Source: Fragilariopsis cylindrus CCMP1102
Taxonomy: Eukaryota; Bacillariophyta; Bacillariophyceae; Bacillariales; Bacillariaceae
Assembly: GCA_900095095.1 (NCBI GenBank)
Contig: FMBT01000499.1
Span: forward strand, 1 to 64,000
Direction of reading: 5' to 3'
Length of the DNA: 64,000 nt
The position numbers were made by a program, and so were the translations under genes. Of this stretch, positions 34,185-46,097 are shown one piece after another. Below the pieces are notes generated by a model, which ran no database searches, was not told where the DNA came from, and saw only the letters and a program-made list of their open reading frames with translations. The number at the start of each line of letters is the position of its first letter. Within the stretch, counting starts at the first letter, position 1.

Positions 34185-35717
34185 CATTTATTGTATTTAT
34201 TTATTTTTATTTTGTTTTTATTTTGCGTCACAATGGACGGGCTGGGCAACACAGCCATTGTATCTTCTTTGTCCCATGTATATATATATTATAATATGTA
34301 ATATAGATATAAATATAAATATTTACATATGATATCAATATTGTTGGTGTTTCTTTGGTATTGTTCTGTTCTGTTCTGTTCTTATACATTACCTATTTGA
34401 TTTTTAATTTTGTTTTTGTTAATTTGATTTGTTGTTGATGTTCAGAACTGAGATGTTCTTCTCTTTATATTTCATTTATTTCTTGTCATCAATAATTGCT
34501 GTACCAAGTATGCATTGCTAGAGCTTACATTTTCTTGGATTTCTTCTTGACTTGTTTCTTTGTTCTCTTGGTACTCTTTTTCTTTTGACTCTTTGTATTT
34601 GATACATTTGTGGGAGCATTCGTTGGAGGCTTTGTGGGTACATCAGTTGGCTTGTTGCTTGGCTGCTGAGATGGCTCAAAACCAGGAGCAAAGCATTCTT
34701 GTGTATTATCTTGACACCATGGTCCAATGGTTGCATTTGGACTATTTATACCATTAGGACACTTAGTGGCACTCAACATTCTAGTTGTATCTACAGTATC
34801 AGAAGTCTTTTCAGCCCATGTAGAAAGACATTGATTAAAATGTATTGCACCACCAAACATACTATCCATATCCTCTACCTTAGAGACATCCCATGAGTCT
34901 ATAGGTTGGTTGAAAGAAGTTGCACCATTAAACATAAATTCCATTCTCTCTACCTGAGAGACATCCCATGAGTCAATAGGTTGATTAAACGAAGGTGCAA
35001 CATAAAACATAAATTCCATAGACTCTACTTGTGAGACATCCCATGAGTCAATTGGTTGGTTGAAATAAGTTGCATCAGAAAACATATCTTCCATATACTT
35101 TACCTGAGAGACATTCCATGTGTCAATAGGCCGGTTGAAATAAGTTGCACTACGAAACATACCTTCCATGTCCTCTACCTGAGAGACATCCCATGAGTCA
35201 ATTGGTTGGTTGAATTTGGATGCATAAGTAAACATTTTTTCCATTGTTGTAACCTGGCTAACATTCCAACACTCTAATGGATCATTAAAAGATTTGCCAG
35301 AAAACGCATTTTTCATATCAGTAATACCCGCTGTATTCCAGCAACTAATATCATCATCATTTGATGGACAATCTCTATTATAGAAACAATTATAGATCAA
35401 ATAGTAAAAATAGGGATCATCATCAGTAATAAAAGCAGAAACGTCCAGGCGTTCACCAGAACAGAAAGAAGTACAATTCAACGAATCAAGTTGACGGTGA
35501 TGTTGATCATATTGTGGCTGGTAATGGTAGTAGGATTCAGTCCTTTCCTCCTCCTTATTGAATTCTTCTTTATCAATGAGGGACAAAGTATTAGCAACAA
35601 CATTGGAATACTCCATATCTACCAGAACAGAACGTGGAACACAATATCCACTAGATGCATAGGATGCATCTTCTGGTCCAAAAAAGGCACCATTTCCTTC
35701 AGTTGCTTTGTTTTGAG
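34185..35717 (-). repeat. Arm B of inverted segmental duplication (BspA-like gene plus 3' flank)
   Basis: Mirror of 1-1510. The shared block TTGCCCAGCCCGTCCATTGT appears here as its complement near 34230-34250, and the GTTCT run near 34362-34381 matches the AGAAC run of arm A. Differences include insertions in the 3' flank and one fewer 75-bp coding repeat. Confidence 0.8.
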
Positions 35718-36215
35718 GAACACAAGCATCATTAGGGGACGAGCAGGTACCACGATGTAGATGACCAAAGTCCATCTTCTTAATACTTTCTTTATCAGAA
35801 AAGATTTTCCTCTCCATTAAAGAATCATTGTCAGAAGTAGCAGCAGCAGCAGCAGCAGCATAGTGGTAGTAGTAGTAGGAGAAATATTGCAATCCTCCAA
35901 TGATTTTCCTTCTTGATGTTGTGGATGGTCCACTAGATGATGATGAATCATTTCCTTCTTCTGCATGATATCACCTTTATCATCAGCAAGCTCTACTACA
36001 TCATTTGCTTTGTGAGGACGACCATCAATGCTATTTTGAATCTTCAATGGCTCAAGATGGGACTTTTTGTTCTTGTATTTGACTTCGATTGGTTCTCCAA
36101 GGATCGATGCTATTACGTCATGTAGGACAGAGTCATGGGGTTCGTCCATAGCCATTGCGACTGAAGTCGCCGGAAGGCTTGAAAGGAATGAAATTAACGC
36201 AGAGGAAAATCTCAT
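34525..36215 (-). CDS. BspA-like (DUF285) surface protein, complete copy
   Basis: Start at 36215 with signal peptide MRFSSALISFLSSLPATSVA. A His/Asp/Lys-rich pro-region follows, then the conserved cap (SYASSGYCVPRSVL, LNCTSFCSGERLDVS), six 25-residue FNQPIDSWDVSQVExMxxMF repeats and FNQCLSTWAEKTSDTVD. The PT-rich stalk and Lys-rich tail are nearly identical to those of the copy at 1-1251. DUF285 repeats form an extended surface-exposed solenoid; adhesion is the usual inference. The frame changes once between 35817 and 35892, inside a CTA/CTG microsatellite that encodes a Tyr or Ala run, so length change of the microsatellite is the likely cause. The basic tail has no obvious anchor, so attachment may be ionic or to wall polymers. 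Confidence 0.82.
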
Positions 36216-36409
36216 TGTTGGTTGGGAGATTTTGATGATTGAAAAACAAGTGGATGTTATATTGTGGTTTTTCTTCTTCTTCTTCTTCTTGTGAAATTGA
36301 AATTATGTGCTTTTTCTTTCTAAATTAAAATGATTCCTATGCAAATTTCATGCATGAACATTACTAGCTACTATATAGCCAGTGCGGACTGTTTTCTTTT
36401 AGTATGTAT
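36216..36409. promoter_or_regulatory. Proximal upstream region of the BspA-like gene
   Basis: About 195 bp directly 5' of the ATG at 36215 (minus strand), including a GAAGAAGAAGAA run that reads (TTC)n near 36270-36290. Probably contains the core promoter; no specific element can be named. Confidence 0.3.
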
Positions 36410-36845
36410 TTTGCTTTCATTCGCGTTCACTTCTTCTCATTTTTCACATCTAGTTTCGCGCTACCAGGGGCGTGTGCAGAAAGTCGTTCATGTTATGAAT
36501 AATGGCTTAAGTATTTATTTATGTATTTAACTCATTGATTTACTATGTGTTTTTTTTGGTTTTGTATGATGTATTTTGCTTTATTCGCGGATTCATATAT
36601 TTTTCATTCTTCTTTTTCAAGTCTTCTCATTCCTATTTCGCGCTACCAGGGGCGTGTGCAGAAAGTCGTACATGTTATGAATAAAGGCCTAAGTATATAT
36701 TTATTTAACTCATTGATTTACTATGTATATGTTTTCTTTTGGTATTATTTTGCTTTTATTCGCGGAATCTTTTCATTTTCATTCTTTTTCAAATCTTCTC
36801 ATTCCTTTTTCGCGCTAACAATTTAGCACTAGCAGTTTCGCGCTT
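36410..36845 (+). repeat. Three degenerate tandem units (~165-185 bp) upstream of the BspA-like gene
   Basis: The order TTTTGCTTT-ATTCGCG, TTCTCAT, TTTCGCGCTACCAGGGGCGT, GTTATGAATAA, ACTCATTGATTTACTATGT occurs fully at about 36408-36546 and 36574-36727. A partial third unit begins at about 36749 (ATTCGCGGAATC then TTTTTCGCGCTAACA). The blocks sit 200-630 bp upstream of the gene start at 36215 and after the 3' end of CNOT3 at 36899. They may be a satellite or repeated cis-elements. Confidence 0.75.
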
Positions 36846-36898
36846 CGTTTCATTTCATTTCATGTGTGTGCGTGTTTTTTATATTTATTTTAAATTGA

Positions 36899-39449
36899 TT
36901 ATTGTAACGTATCTTCTAAAAATGAATATTCAAATCTAAAATCTTGTTTAATACGTGTACACCAACCAGTTTCCCAATCAAAGTATACGTACGTACCCTG
37001 TTCGTATTCATCAGTTGTTACTTTTGGTTCCTCATGCCGTTGAAACCATGTCATATACTTTTTATGAAATCTCCATGATTGTTTTTTCAATTCACGTGCC
37101 GCCAGGTATTGTTGATACGAACCTTGTTTATAATAAAAGATATAAAATAATGCATCCGTTCCTAATTTTTCAAATATAGCAGGATTTTCAAATATTGCAT
37201 TTGGTAAAGTTGGATACGATGCAGGTGTTGCTGGATATGGATTTTGTGGCGTATACGAATTCGATCGTATATTTGTACGATCGTGTTCATTTGATTGTGG
37301 TAATGTCGCAAATGATTCTTGTAATATACCATTGTTAATAGCAGTATTAACACCACTACTACTACCATTTTGAGAGCATTCGAAGTGTTGTTACTGTTAT
37401 TATTACCAATCAACGACGATCTGCCAGTATCAACACTAGCACTACTACTCATATTATTCCTTTTAGGAGAACTACCAACAGAACCAGCATCCGTAATACC
37501 TAAACCATTCAAACCTGAAACAATATCTATTCCGGGAGTAACTGAATTTGCATCCTGTTGTTGTTGTTGCTGTGCTGTTGTTGTTGACCAACACCAGACC
37601 CAGGTGCTACTTGTTGCTGGCTGTTGATTTTGAACTTGAGACTGCATCTGCTGCTGCTGTTGTTGTGCTGCTTGTGCGGCCTGCTGTTGCTGTGCCTGAT
37701 GTTGTTGACGCAATTGTTCCTGTTGTAGTCGCAACGCTTGAGCTTGTTGTGCAATACTAACGGCCTGCTGTTGCTGTTGAGACTGCATCTGTTGTTGTTG
37801 AGACTGCATCTGTTGTTGCTGCTGTTGCTGTTCTTGTAAAGCCTTTTGTTGTTGCTTGCAGCAACAACTGCCTCCTGTTGTTGTCGTTGCTGCTGGAGTT
37901 GTTGTTGTTGTGCCTCCTGTTGTTGACGTAACTGTTCTTGTTGTTGCAGCTGTTGCTGTTGTTGACGGAGTGCAGCCGCTGCTTGTGCCTGCTGTTGTTG
38001 ACGCAAACGTCCTTGTTCCACAATCTAGTGGTACAATGATTATTAAATTGGTTAAAGAGGGCATGGGGTGTTGCATTGTTATTCAAGAAAAAAAGCGGTG
38101 GGGAAGGGAGGAGAGAAAGATAGTTAGAATAAAATCCGGAGAGAGAGAGAGGAGCGGACCGGAATGTTTTCGAGATCAAATCAAATTTTAAACATTTTTC
38201 GAGTTGTGTGTATATATACTTCGAAGTAGTAGTACTGGTAAAAAAACTAGGAATTATTAAACGTACCTTTGCTTGACGTTCTTTTTCTTGTTGTTCTGTT
38301 TCACGTTTCAGAATGCTGCCATAGAGGATCCTGGTGTATTTGATACCATAGCAACTGCAGGAATCGTGGTTGGTGTTGGACCACTCCCTAACGTACCACG
38401 ACGAATCGTTTTGGTGGGTGTATTACCATGTGTTGAATCATCATCGTCATCATCACCTTCACGTTTACTCGATGTTCGTACTGTTGATTTGGATCCACCT
38501 TTCCTTGCCCGACCAATTGTTATTGGTACCATAGAGGATGCTGATTTTGCTTTGCCACTACCAGATTTTTTATTACCTTTATCACTCCCTTTGGATCGTG
38601 TATCACTTTCATCAATAGCGCCATAATTATTATTGTTATTCTTATCACCCTTATTACCTTTATTACCCTTACCACCACTTTGACTACCACTTTGATTACT
38701 ATCACTACCTGCTTGTGTGGCTAATTTTAATTTTTCTGTTTCCGCTTGTGTGACATGATCCACATTAATAACTTGTAATTCATCTAATCCTAATGCTTCA
38801 TAAAAAAAATCTTCATCATAGGCCTGTTGATAATCTTCCTCTTCATAACTATCCAGGTAGTATTCTAAATCTTCACGGATCGGATCGACTACATCGACAT
38901 CTAAGACATCATTATTGACCAGTCGGGTGATACCTTCTAATTTCATTAAATGATATTTATGCATTTGTAAAAAATTATTACATTCATCAATTAAATTTTT
39001 ATTTGTTTTCTTCCCCCGTCCCGCTGATAATTTTTCCACTTCTAAATCACGTTCTTCAATGACTTCCATAAATTTTTCAATAATTTCCGAAATCCATTTC
39101 GTCGTTTCTAATTTCGCAATATCTTCGGGTGTTAATTTTTCCGCTTTCATTAACCCTTCCTTCGAATATGTTTTCGTCTTGGTTTCTTTTTCACAATATT
39201 TAAAGGCTTCCATTTTTGTTTCAATTAATTTACGTGCATCGACTAAGGGTTCTTTATCTTTCACATCGGACGAACCAATCCAGGATTTAATTTGATCCCG
39301 TAATCGTTGTAATTTTTTGATTTCTTTTTTTAAATCCATTTCATATTTTTCTTTTTGATTTTGTTGTTCTGCGGAATATACTTTTTCCCATATTTCATCA
39401 AATAATTCCACACCCTCATCTACCTTTTTCATCACACGATCAATTTCGG
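36899..39449 (-). CDS. CNOT3: CCR4-NOT complex subunit 3 (Not3/Not5 type), first exon not found
   Basis: The N-terminal Not3 coiled-coil domain is strongly conserved (about 38750-39449): EIDRVMKKVDEGVELFDEIW, QKEKYEMDLKKEIKKLQRLR, ARKLIETKMEAFK, KTKTYSKEGL. A Gly/Lys/Asn-rich linker follows, then KRETEQQEKERQAK, a 242-bp intron and a very long Gln-rich region. The C-terminal NOT box is at 36899-37215 (FEKLGTDALFYIFYYKQGS, QYLAARELKKQSWRFHKK, TWFQRHEEPK, GTYVYFDWETGWC). The protein scaffolds CCR4-NOT for mRNA deadenylation and decay. The exon at 39449 follows a CAG acceptor in mid-codon, so a short first exon encoding roughly MxxRKLQ lies further right; I could not locate it. Frame changes occur near 38320 and within the CAG/CAA repeats. 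The gene must be functional in vivo, so these are probably sequence errors. Confidence 0.9.
38025..38266 (-). other. GT-AG intron in CNOT3, 242 bp
   Basis: The donor GCAAAG|GTACGT and acceptor CCACTAG|ATTGTGG join RQAK to IVEQGRLRQQQQ in frame, matching the expected continuous charged/Gln-rich helix. Confidence 0.8.
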
Positions 39450-40399
39450 CTGTGACGTAACAGTAAGAATTAAAAAGGAGTAAATTTAAAGATATAGAGG
39501 GGGGGGGGGGGATGTTGAGATAAAGAGAAACATAAACGATATCACAATTTAAAGGAAGAAGAGAAGAAGTAGAAGCGAGACAACTATTATCTTGCTTTTT
39601 AAAAAACGAATCATCATGCGGTACTAGGTATAGTTTTTAATTCAGTTTAGAGGTAATTCAATTTACACAATGGGAAGGGCGATATTCAAACGTCAACGAT
39701 ATAACGTACTCTGGAGTTTACGTGCGTTCGACATGATGAAATAATATTAAATTTATTTTATTTTAGCAATCGCAAAACTAACTGTGCTGTTTCAATGACT
39801 TGTGTTGCTGTATTTTTTAAATGTGCTACTGTGGTACTGTGTAGGAGCGGATAGAATTAATTAATCTGTTAGTTGCCGCCTTTCTTGTGGGCGGTGTTGC
39901 TTGTGTTGTTTTTCGCGTCGAAGTTGAGCGGAAAGAGTTTTTATCTGTTGAGGAGTTAATGTTGTCTGTTCCTCGTTACCAGTACTGTTGTCGGCTATGA
40001 AACGATGCTCTGTTGTTGCCGTTACTGTTAACTTACTGTTACCGGTAGCACAGACTGAGCTGAGCGATTACTGTACACCTGAAGATCGTGTCACGCGCAT
40101 TTCTTTTTTTTCCAATGATTCGCGCGTGGGCTGACATGCGTGTTTGACGACCACACAATTCATGGCTGTGTGTATTCGACTCAATCGAATCAACTCAACT
40201 ATCGACTACTGTATCGACATACTGTACTACTAATAATATTTATTATGTACCAGTGGTACTGTAGGTTATTTAAAAGCTGCCGCTTTGCTAATTGTCTACT
40301 CACAGGTACAGTAATTTAAATCTTATTATATTACGTCTCTAACAAAAATATCAAACCGTTGTACACTAACTGTGTTTGTAAACGCGAGTAGAGCACAAA
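39450..40399. other. Upstream region of CNOT3, probably containing its first exon
   Basis: Starts inside a CNOT3 intron (acceptor at 39450-39451). Holds a run of 13 G at 39499-39511. The missing first coding exon should be here, but no MxxRKLQ-like frame was recognised. ATTTAAATCTTATTAT occurs near 40313 and again near 40404. Confidence 0.35.
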
Positions 40400-42112
40400 A
40401 CGTTATTTAAATCTTATTATTTGATAGCGGATGGATCAGAACGTGAAAATTCATTACCGTATTGATTTTACACTACCATCAAAAAAGGGGATTGGAAAGC
40501 GTTCTTGTGTTAATTAATTTTGTTGGTGCAAATAATAATAGTTATTCGTACTAAGTTACTGTAATGATAAATCTGATACAAAAAAAACATACGAAACAAC
40601 GACTACAGTCCCGTATTTCGCGATTTTTTTAAAAAGATATCAAATCGAAAGAACCACACACACATTATCTCTCTCTCTCTCTCTTTTTCTCTCAAGTATA
40701 TCAAGCAACCCACACAATAACCACACAACCACTCTACCTTACTTTACATTACTTCATTTTACTCTACTACTACCATCATGACGACGATGAAATCAATAAT
40801 TATCGATAATACACGAACTATTACTTCTACTACGCGAAGAAGAATGCAAATGAAAAGTAGTACCAGTGTTCTATTATTTGCTATAATGTTAAACTAGCAA
40901 TATTTTCATTTTCCGCTAATACATTATCTGTTTCCGCTACTGAACCTGCGTCTGCTCAGTGTACTGATCCTGTTACTTCATTCTCTAACAAGAAGAATGA
41001 AGATACAAATATGTGTGATTGGGTAGCAAAGGGTAAGGATAAAAGAACAAGAAAACTGTGTAATGAAAACAAAAAAAGAGAAAAAAGGAAAAGTTGTTTG
41101 GTGAAGATGTGAGCGTTAAGGAAACATGTCCATGTACCTGTGACATGACGGATTTTCAGATGGTACTACTGATCCTGGTGATAATCGTCTCCTCGACTTA
41201 CTGATGTATGTCCAGATAACTATGAAGCAAACTCCGAATGTTCAGATAAATATGAAGATAACTTAACATGTAATTATGACTATACGTGGGACGGTTGTAC
41301 AGAGGATACATCAGAGTGTAACCAATTGTATCATGTACATGTAATGATAATAAATGGGCATGTATTTCAGAAGCAAGAGAATCATGTGATACACCAGGAC
41401 CAACACGAGTACCAAAAGAACCACAAGAACGCAACAAGTCATTATTACGTACACTCCGTGAACACACAGTAGTACGTAAAAACGGAAATCATCATGATAC
41501 TGGTAAAGGAGAACATTTACGTCATGCTGCTAGACGTCGTGATTTAACAGAAGAATCAGCATCTGATAAAAATGGTGACTCATGTGATCTATTGAATTTA
41601 GATTAATGTATATCCATCTTCATCTTCATTCATCCAACTACAATGTTCTCACCTGTGTAAAATAACAATATCATAACAACAACGCATATATACACACACA
41701 CATACACCATCTCATTCTTTTTTATCTTACCACCAAACAAACACGCACACCTTGACATTGAGATCTAACAACATAACAGAAGAAGAAGAAAATCTATTCA
41801 TAATTTTGTATCACATCACTATTATTCATAACTTTGTACTACCGTATATTATTTATAATCTATAATTAATTAATTCTTTCAGTATTAGAAAATACTAACT
41901 TACTTTTATAACTACCGTCCTCAAACGACTTTTATCCGTAGCTGTTTGTTTGTTTGTCTATCTAGCTATCTAGTCTAACTATAGGACTAGTAGCACATAA
42001 TTTATCGGTCGATGTAAACGACGCTGTCAATGGAGATGGAGGATCGCGTTTTATCAGGCATTGGAATACAATGATGCTTCGCTTTCTTGTCTCCTCCCAA
42101 ATCATTCATGTA
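40400..42112 (+). repeat. Inverted segmental duplication, left arm (secreted Cys-rich gene region)
   Basis: Matches the complement of about 59833-61855 across promoter, coding and 3' flank. Outer landmark: CTTATTATTTGATAGCGGAT near 40414. Upstream TCTCTCTCTCT run near 40671. Downstream landmarks: AATTCTTTCAGTATTAGAAAA near 41872 and CTCCTCCCAAATCATTCATG at 42091-42110. The two arms are about 17.7 kb apart in opposite orientation. Confidence 0.85.
40778..41606 (+). pseudogene. Degenerate copy of the secreted Cys-rich PT-linker protein
   Basis: Start MTTMKSIIIDNTRTITST at 40778 and end ...ASDKNGDSCDLLNLD at TAA 41604-41606 both correspond to the intact copy at 60242-61258. Recognisable blocks are ETCPCTCDMTDF, VSCTCNDNKWACISEARESC, and RNKSLLRTLREHTVVRKNG, which is nearly identical to the other copy. 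The central region is shortened: most of the PT linker and the Lys-rich block are missing. About five frame disruptions exist, including stop codons just after the signal-peptide region. This copy has more divergence than the usual one-base indels in this window, so real decay is likely. Confidence 0.75.
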
Positions 42113-42860
42113 AAAAATATATATGCTACGTTCTTTCAATCCATAGGACAATTTTTCAAGGAAAGATGGACGGACAGGTGCATCAACAGGAACACACCCG
42201 TATGAGGCGGCAGAATTGTTTCAGAATATGATGTATTGTCAAAGAGGGTCACACAACTGAACACAATGCGAGAAATGGTTCTACCGGAAAATCAATTGAA
42301 AACATTTGATGAACCACTAGAATTGATATTGGAAGCCAAAAAGCAATAGCTGAAGAAATGGCTCCTCAGATGGAGACCGGTCATATACCATAGTATGAAG
42401 AGGGTCAAAGAGATGGCGCAGACAAGGAGCAACCCAATTTGGAGACATTTTACTGCTGACAAACTAGCCAAGACAAAAGTAAGTCGGTGAGTGTCCACAA
42501 GGAAACTCGATCTCCGAAAGAGAATGATGAACAATCCTTTGACAAACATATTCAATAGGACCAAAACAAGTAGGTCGACTGGCAAAGCGTTCGCTATAGT
42601 AAGGACAACAACAAAGCCAAACAATGTACTCACTAGAACGTTCAAAGCATCGGGTAAAAGGAGATCAACAAGCAGAGTACAACCAGTAATGGAAGGGGAG
42701 GATCAGTGCATTGACGACAGGTTTGGAGATAATCCTACCTAATAGACATACTAATATAGACTAATAATAGATGGGTCGACCGTTGTCTCGCTAGCCTTTT
42801 CAAGGCATTAAGGAGCGGAGCGGCAGCTTTTAAGTAACAAGTTATATATATATGGTGTAT
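42113..42860 (+). mobile_element. Fossil of the dispersed repeat family (copy 2)
   Basis: Homologous to 17940-18620. Shared stretches are VTQLNTMREMVL, LKKWLLRW-PVIYHSMKRVKE, PIWRHFTADK, RRSTSR, and the same non-coding end with GCGGCAGCTTTTAA. The coding remnant continues to CIDDRFGDNPT. It abuts the inner end of the 40400-42112 duplication arm, so the duplication break lies at or beside this insertion. Broken, with only a few disruptions; moderately old. Confidence 0.6.
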
Positions 42861-42872
42861 GTGTCATAGTAC

Positions 42873-42905
<33 letters not shown>

Positions 42906-42961
42906 GCATTTTCCTTCTTGGAGAGAACAACTACCGTATGCATGCATCTTCTTCTACTTAT

Positions 42962-45451
42962 TTAGTTCACGTAGGTGCTTTCTATTGTTGATGGGAATCG
43001 TTTTTGTAATCTCATTTCCGATGATTCAACACCATTAAAATTCCTACTGACATCACTACTACTATCAGCAAAAATAATTGATTTATATTCATCATATTCA
43101 TCTTGTGTTAATAAACAATGATCTAATGTATCTTGAATTTGTTTTTGTTTTATTGGTGAATCAAATCCTAATCCAATAAAAACAATTTCTTGTCGACGAT
43201 CACCAACAGTATCAATATTTCCTGTAGTTTGGTTATTGTTCAGTTATTGCAGTTGTGGTGGTAGTAGCATCCACATCCGCATCAACGTCGGCAGCATTAA
43301 CAGTAACATCAAAATCTCCTGGTACTTCAATATGATTAATATTATCATAATCTTGTAATACATACTCATCCACACCTACAGGCCACATTCGTCGTGATAC
43401 TGTTGCCCACCATTGACCTAACATTTATAATCAAATGATATACCAGAATGACTCCAATACATTGAATTTATATTAGAAGACGCACACCAAACAAATCCTT
43501 TGGATCGTAATGTGGAACGTAATGTATAATTATATTTCAGTACTACCAGTAGTAACAACACCACCATCTTCATCATCATTCTCCTCATCATCATTATTAT
43601 TGGGTGGTGGTAAACCACGAACAATCGGTAATTTTCTTAAAAATGCAACCATACGTTGTGGATGGAATGGTCGACGTGCACGATAAACGAATGTACCAAT
43701 TCCAGCATGTGTTGATGTTGCTGATTTTGTTGCTGCAGTACCGGTATGATCGTTATGTGAATGTGAATGATCATGTGTTGGATCGGTACAAATCGGGGTC
43801 GGCACATTCACCACTGCTGCTTCCGCTTTCATCGCTTTCGCTGATACTACCACTGTTGTGATTTTTGTGTGAATGGGAATGTGAATGTGAATGGGAAGCA
43901 TCAGTACAATCGGTATCGTTGCATTCATTACTACTATCGTGGGAAGAAGAATGCTGCGAATGAGAATGATGTTCTTCATCTTGGTCAATGACCATCATGG
44001 TGCAGTCATCATATTGTTTACAAAAAGCAGCATTATTCACATAATCACGATGATCATCAACAGTACCTGATTGTGTAACACCTTCACCATTCGCTACACC
44101 TAATATAGATTGTACAGGAACCTTTCCATAGGTTGATTCTATTATGGTAGTTGTTGGTCTTGGATTTAAAGCACGACTAAATCTTTAAGACGTTGTAATT
44201 TATTATAATATTATTATCACCATAGTAGTTGTTTTTTCTTCTTCTAATAATAAATCGCATTTATTTAATAGAATAACATCAGCAGTTTCTGTTTGTGATA
44301 CTAATAAATCAGCAACACCATCTATTCCATCTTCTTCGGTAGGTTTACCCAGTATTGCATTCAATAAATCAGATGGTATATCTTTCATCCATTCTTCTTC
44401 TTCATCATGATCATCCTCGTCATCTCATTATCCGATATAATTCCGGTGTTTCATTCCGTGATGCTGTTTTATTGGAATAAAGTAAGATTCAAATAATTCA
44501 GAATCAATCACAGTGATCATTGTATCTAATCTAATACGTTCCATTAATGCCATACCCAATTCTTCCGCTTGTTGAAATGTATTTCGAATATTTTTTGGAT
44601 CACTCACTCCACTCATTTCGATTACAATGTGTTTAAATTGTTTCCTGATGATCGTAAATCACTTAATGTCACTAATTCACTAACCGAGGTTAATAATTCA
44701 TCACTTAAGGAACAACAGGCACAACCATTTTCTAATTCCACTAAGCCATCATTGCCATTATCACCAGTATCCTGTTGTTGTACGGCTTGAGTAATTTTCC
44801 ATCAATATTCACATCCGCAACATCATTGACAACAACACCCACTGGACAATTTCCTGATTTATTTTCTAATATATGTGTTAGTATTGTTGTTTTACCACTT
44901 CCTAAAAATCCAGATAGAATCGTAATAGGAATTACATTACTACTAACGTTATTATCGCGCCACCTATCATCGTCATCGACTGATGATGAGTATAATTGAC
45001 TGTTGCTGCTTTTGCGGTCACCCAGACTCGTGATCGGTGACGATGATGATGACGATGATGTTGCTGATACGGTAGAAATAGTAAAGGCTGAGCAACATCC
45101 ATAATTGCTGTTACTATTATTGTTCGTGGTTGTAGTAGCGGTCAACAGAAATAGGAAAAGGAACAATACTAGTGTCGTTGTTTCCGTAAAAACTTTTGTC
45201 GATCTTATTCCTGTCATACTATTGTACATTTTATTTCTTCCTCTTCGGTTGTTCGTCGTCGTCGTTGTTGTCACTGTCGTCATACTTGACATATTCCGAT
45301 CGATACAATTGTTGGCCGTTACGTACGTTGTTGTCAGTATTTTTGAACTGCTGTACTCCTGCTTGTAAGAGAGGCGTAGGCCATTAACATCATTCGCTTT
45401 CGTGATGGGATATCTTTTGTAATAAGGCCTCATACCGTAAAGGACTTTCAT
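42962..45451 (-). CDS. CobW/ZNG1-type GTPase (COG0523), putative plastid zinc metallochaperone
   Basis: Features in order: ITILSGFLGSGKTTILTHIL (Walker A GFLGSGKT, residues 181-188 counted from 45451), VVVNDVADVNID, ELENGCACCSLSDELL (CxCC metal site), VIEMSGVSDP, VILLNKCDLL (NKxD). A His-rich loop (DASHSHSHSHSHKNH and THDHSHSHND), FVYRARRPFHPQRM, SKGFVWCAS and GQWWATV...WP complete the CobW C-terminal domain, ending at TAA 42962-42964. Such GTPases deliver metal, commonly zinc, to client enzymes. The hydrophobic LVLFLFLFLL followed by CCSAF resembles a diatom signal peptide plus plastid-import motif; Met75 (45229) could be the true start. Five or six one-base frame changes interrupt it. One near 44797 lies in an A-run (TTTT on the plus strand), where one more base would join NIDGK to ITQAVQQQ and ELENGCACC. 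Confidence 0.82.
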
Positions 45452-45974
45452 TTTTCATTTAGAGAGGACTACTGGATGAGAGAATGATTTTCGTTTTCTT
45501 CTTCGGACGATTTTTTTGGATTCTTCGTGCGTGCTCGTGATTGGATGTGATTGATTCGAAGTCTTGCCGCTCGCCGGTCCATCTCTTATATGCATTGAAT
45601 GGACTCCACGTGTAAGCATCATATCGCTGAGCGAATAAAAAATAAAAATGTGAGTTTGATTTAATTTAATTTGATTTAATTTGATTTAATTTGATTCATT
45701 CGATTCCTTCATTCGATGGTTCGATTCGATTCGATGATTCCTTCGATTTTTTACACTTCTTCCAAAGACCAACAACAACCGTTACCGGGGTAGTACCTTG
45801 CTACAGTATTCGACTACAGTACAATGAAAACACACCGTAACTAGTCGTACAATTAGCTAGTAGAAAACTATGAGAAGAATAAATGTTTTTCAGTATCAAT
45901 TCCTTACTATTTGCCATGTTCAGGGAAAGTTACAATAACAGATGATTCTTCTTTTTCTTTCTTTCTATAGTTCA
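45452..45974. other. Upstream region of the CobW gene / 3' flank of SET gene
   Basis: Contains an imperfect TTTAATTTGAT array near 45660-45705 and a TTCGATT array near 45700-45740. The SET gene may extend a little into this interval, because after its poly-Asp tract another frame stays open to about 45915. Confidence 0.4.
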
Positions 45975-46064
45975 TCAGTAATCGGTGAAGATATTCGAGA
46001 AGAGTCGGTAGTAGGAGTAGAGTACCGTATGTATCATCATCATCTTCAAGACCTTCGAAATCAT

Positions 46065-46097
<33 letters not shown>

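Noticed and set aside
36899-39449. Programmed frameshifting or many tiny introns as the cause of frame changes in host genes
   Set aside because: The changes occur at arbitrary places, often in homopolymers or microsatellites, lack slippery-site or GT-AG structure, and affect unrelated genes. Indel error or decay is simpler. Genuine introns with full consensus were found separately.
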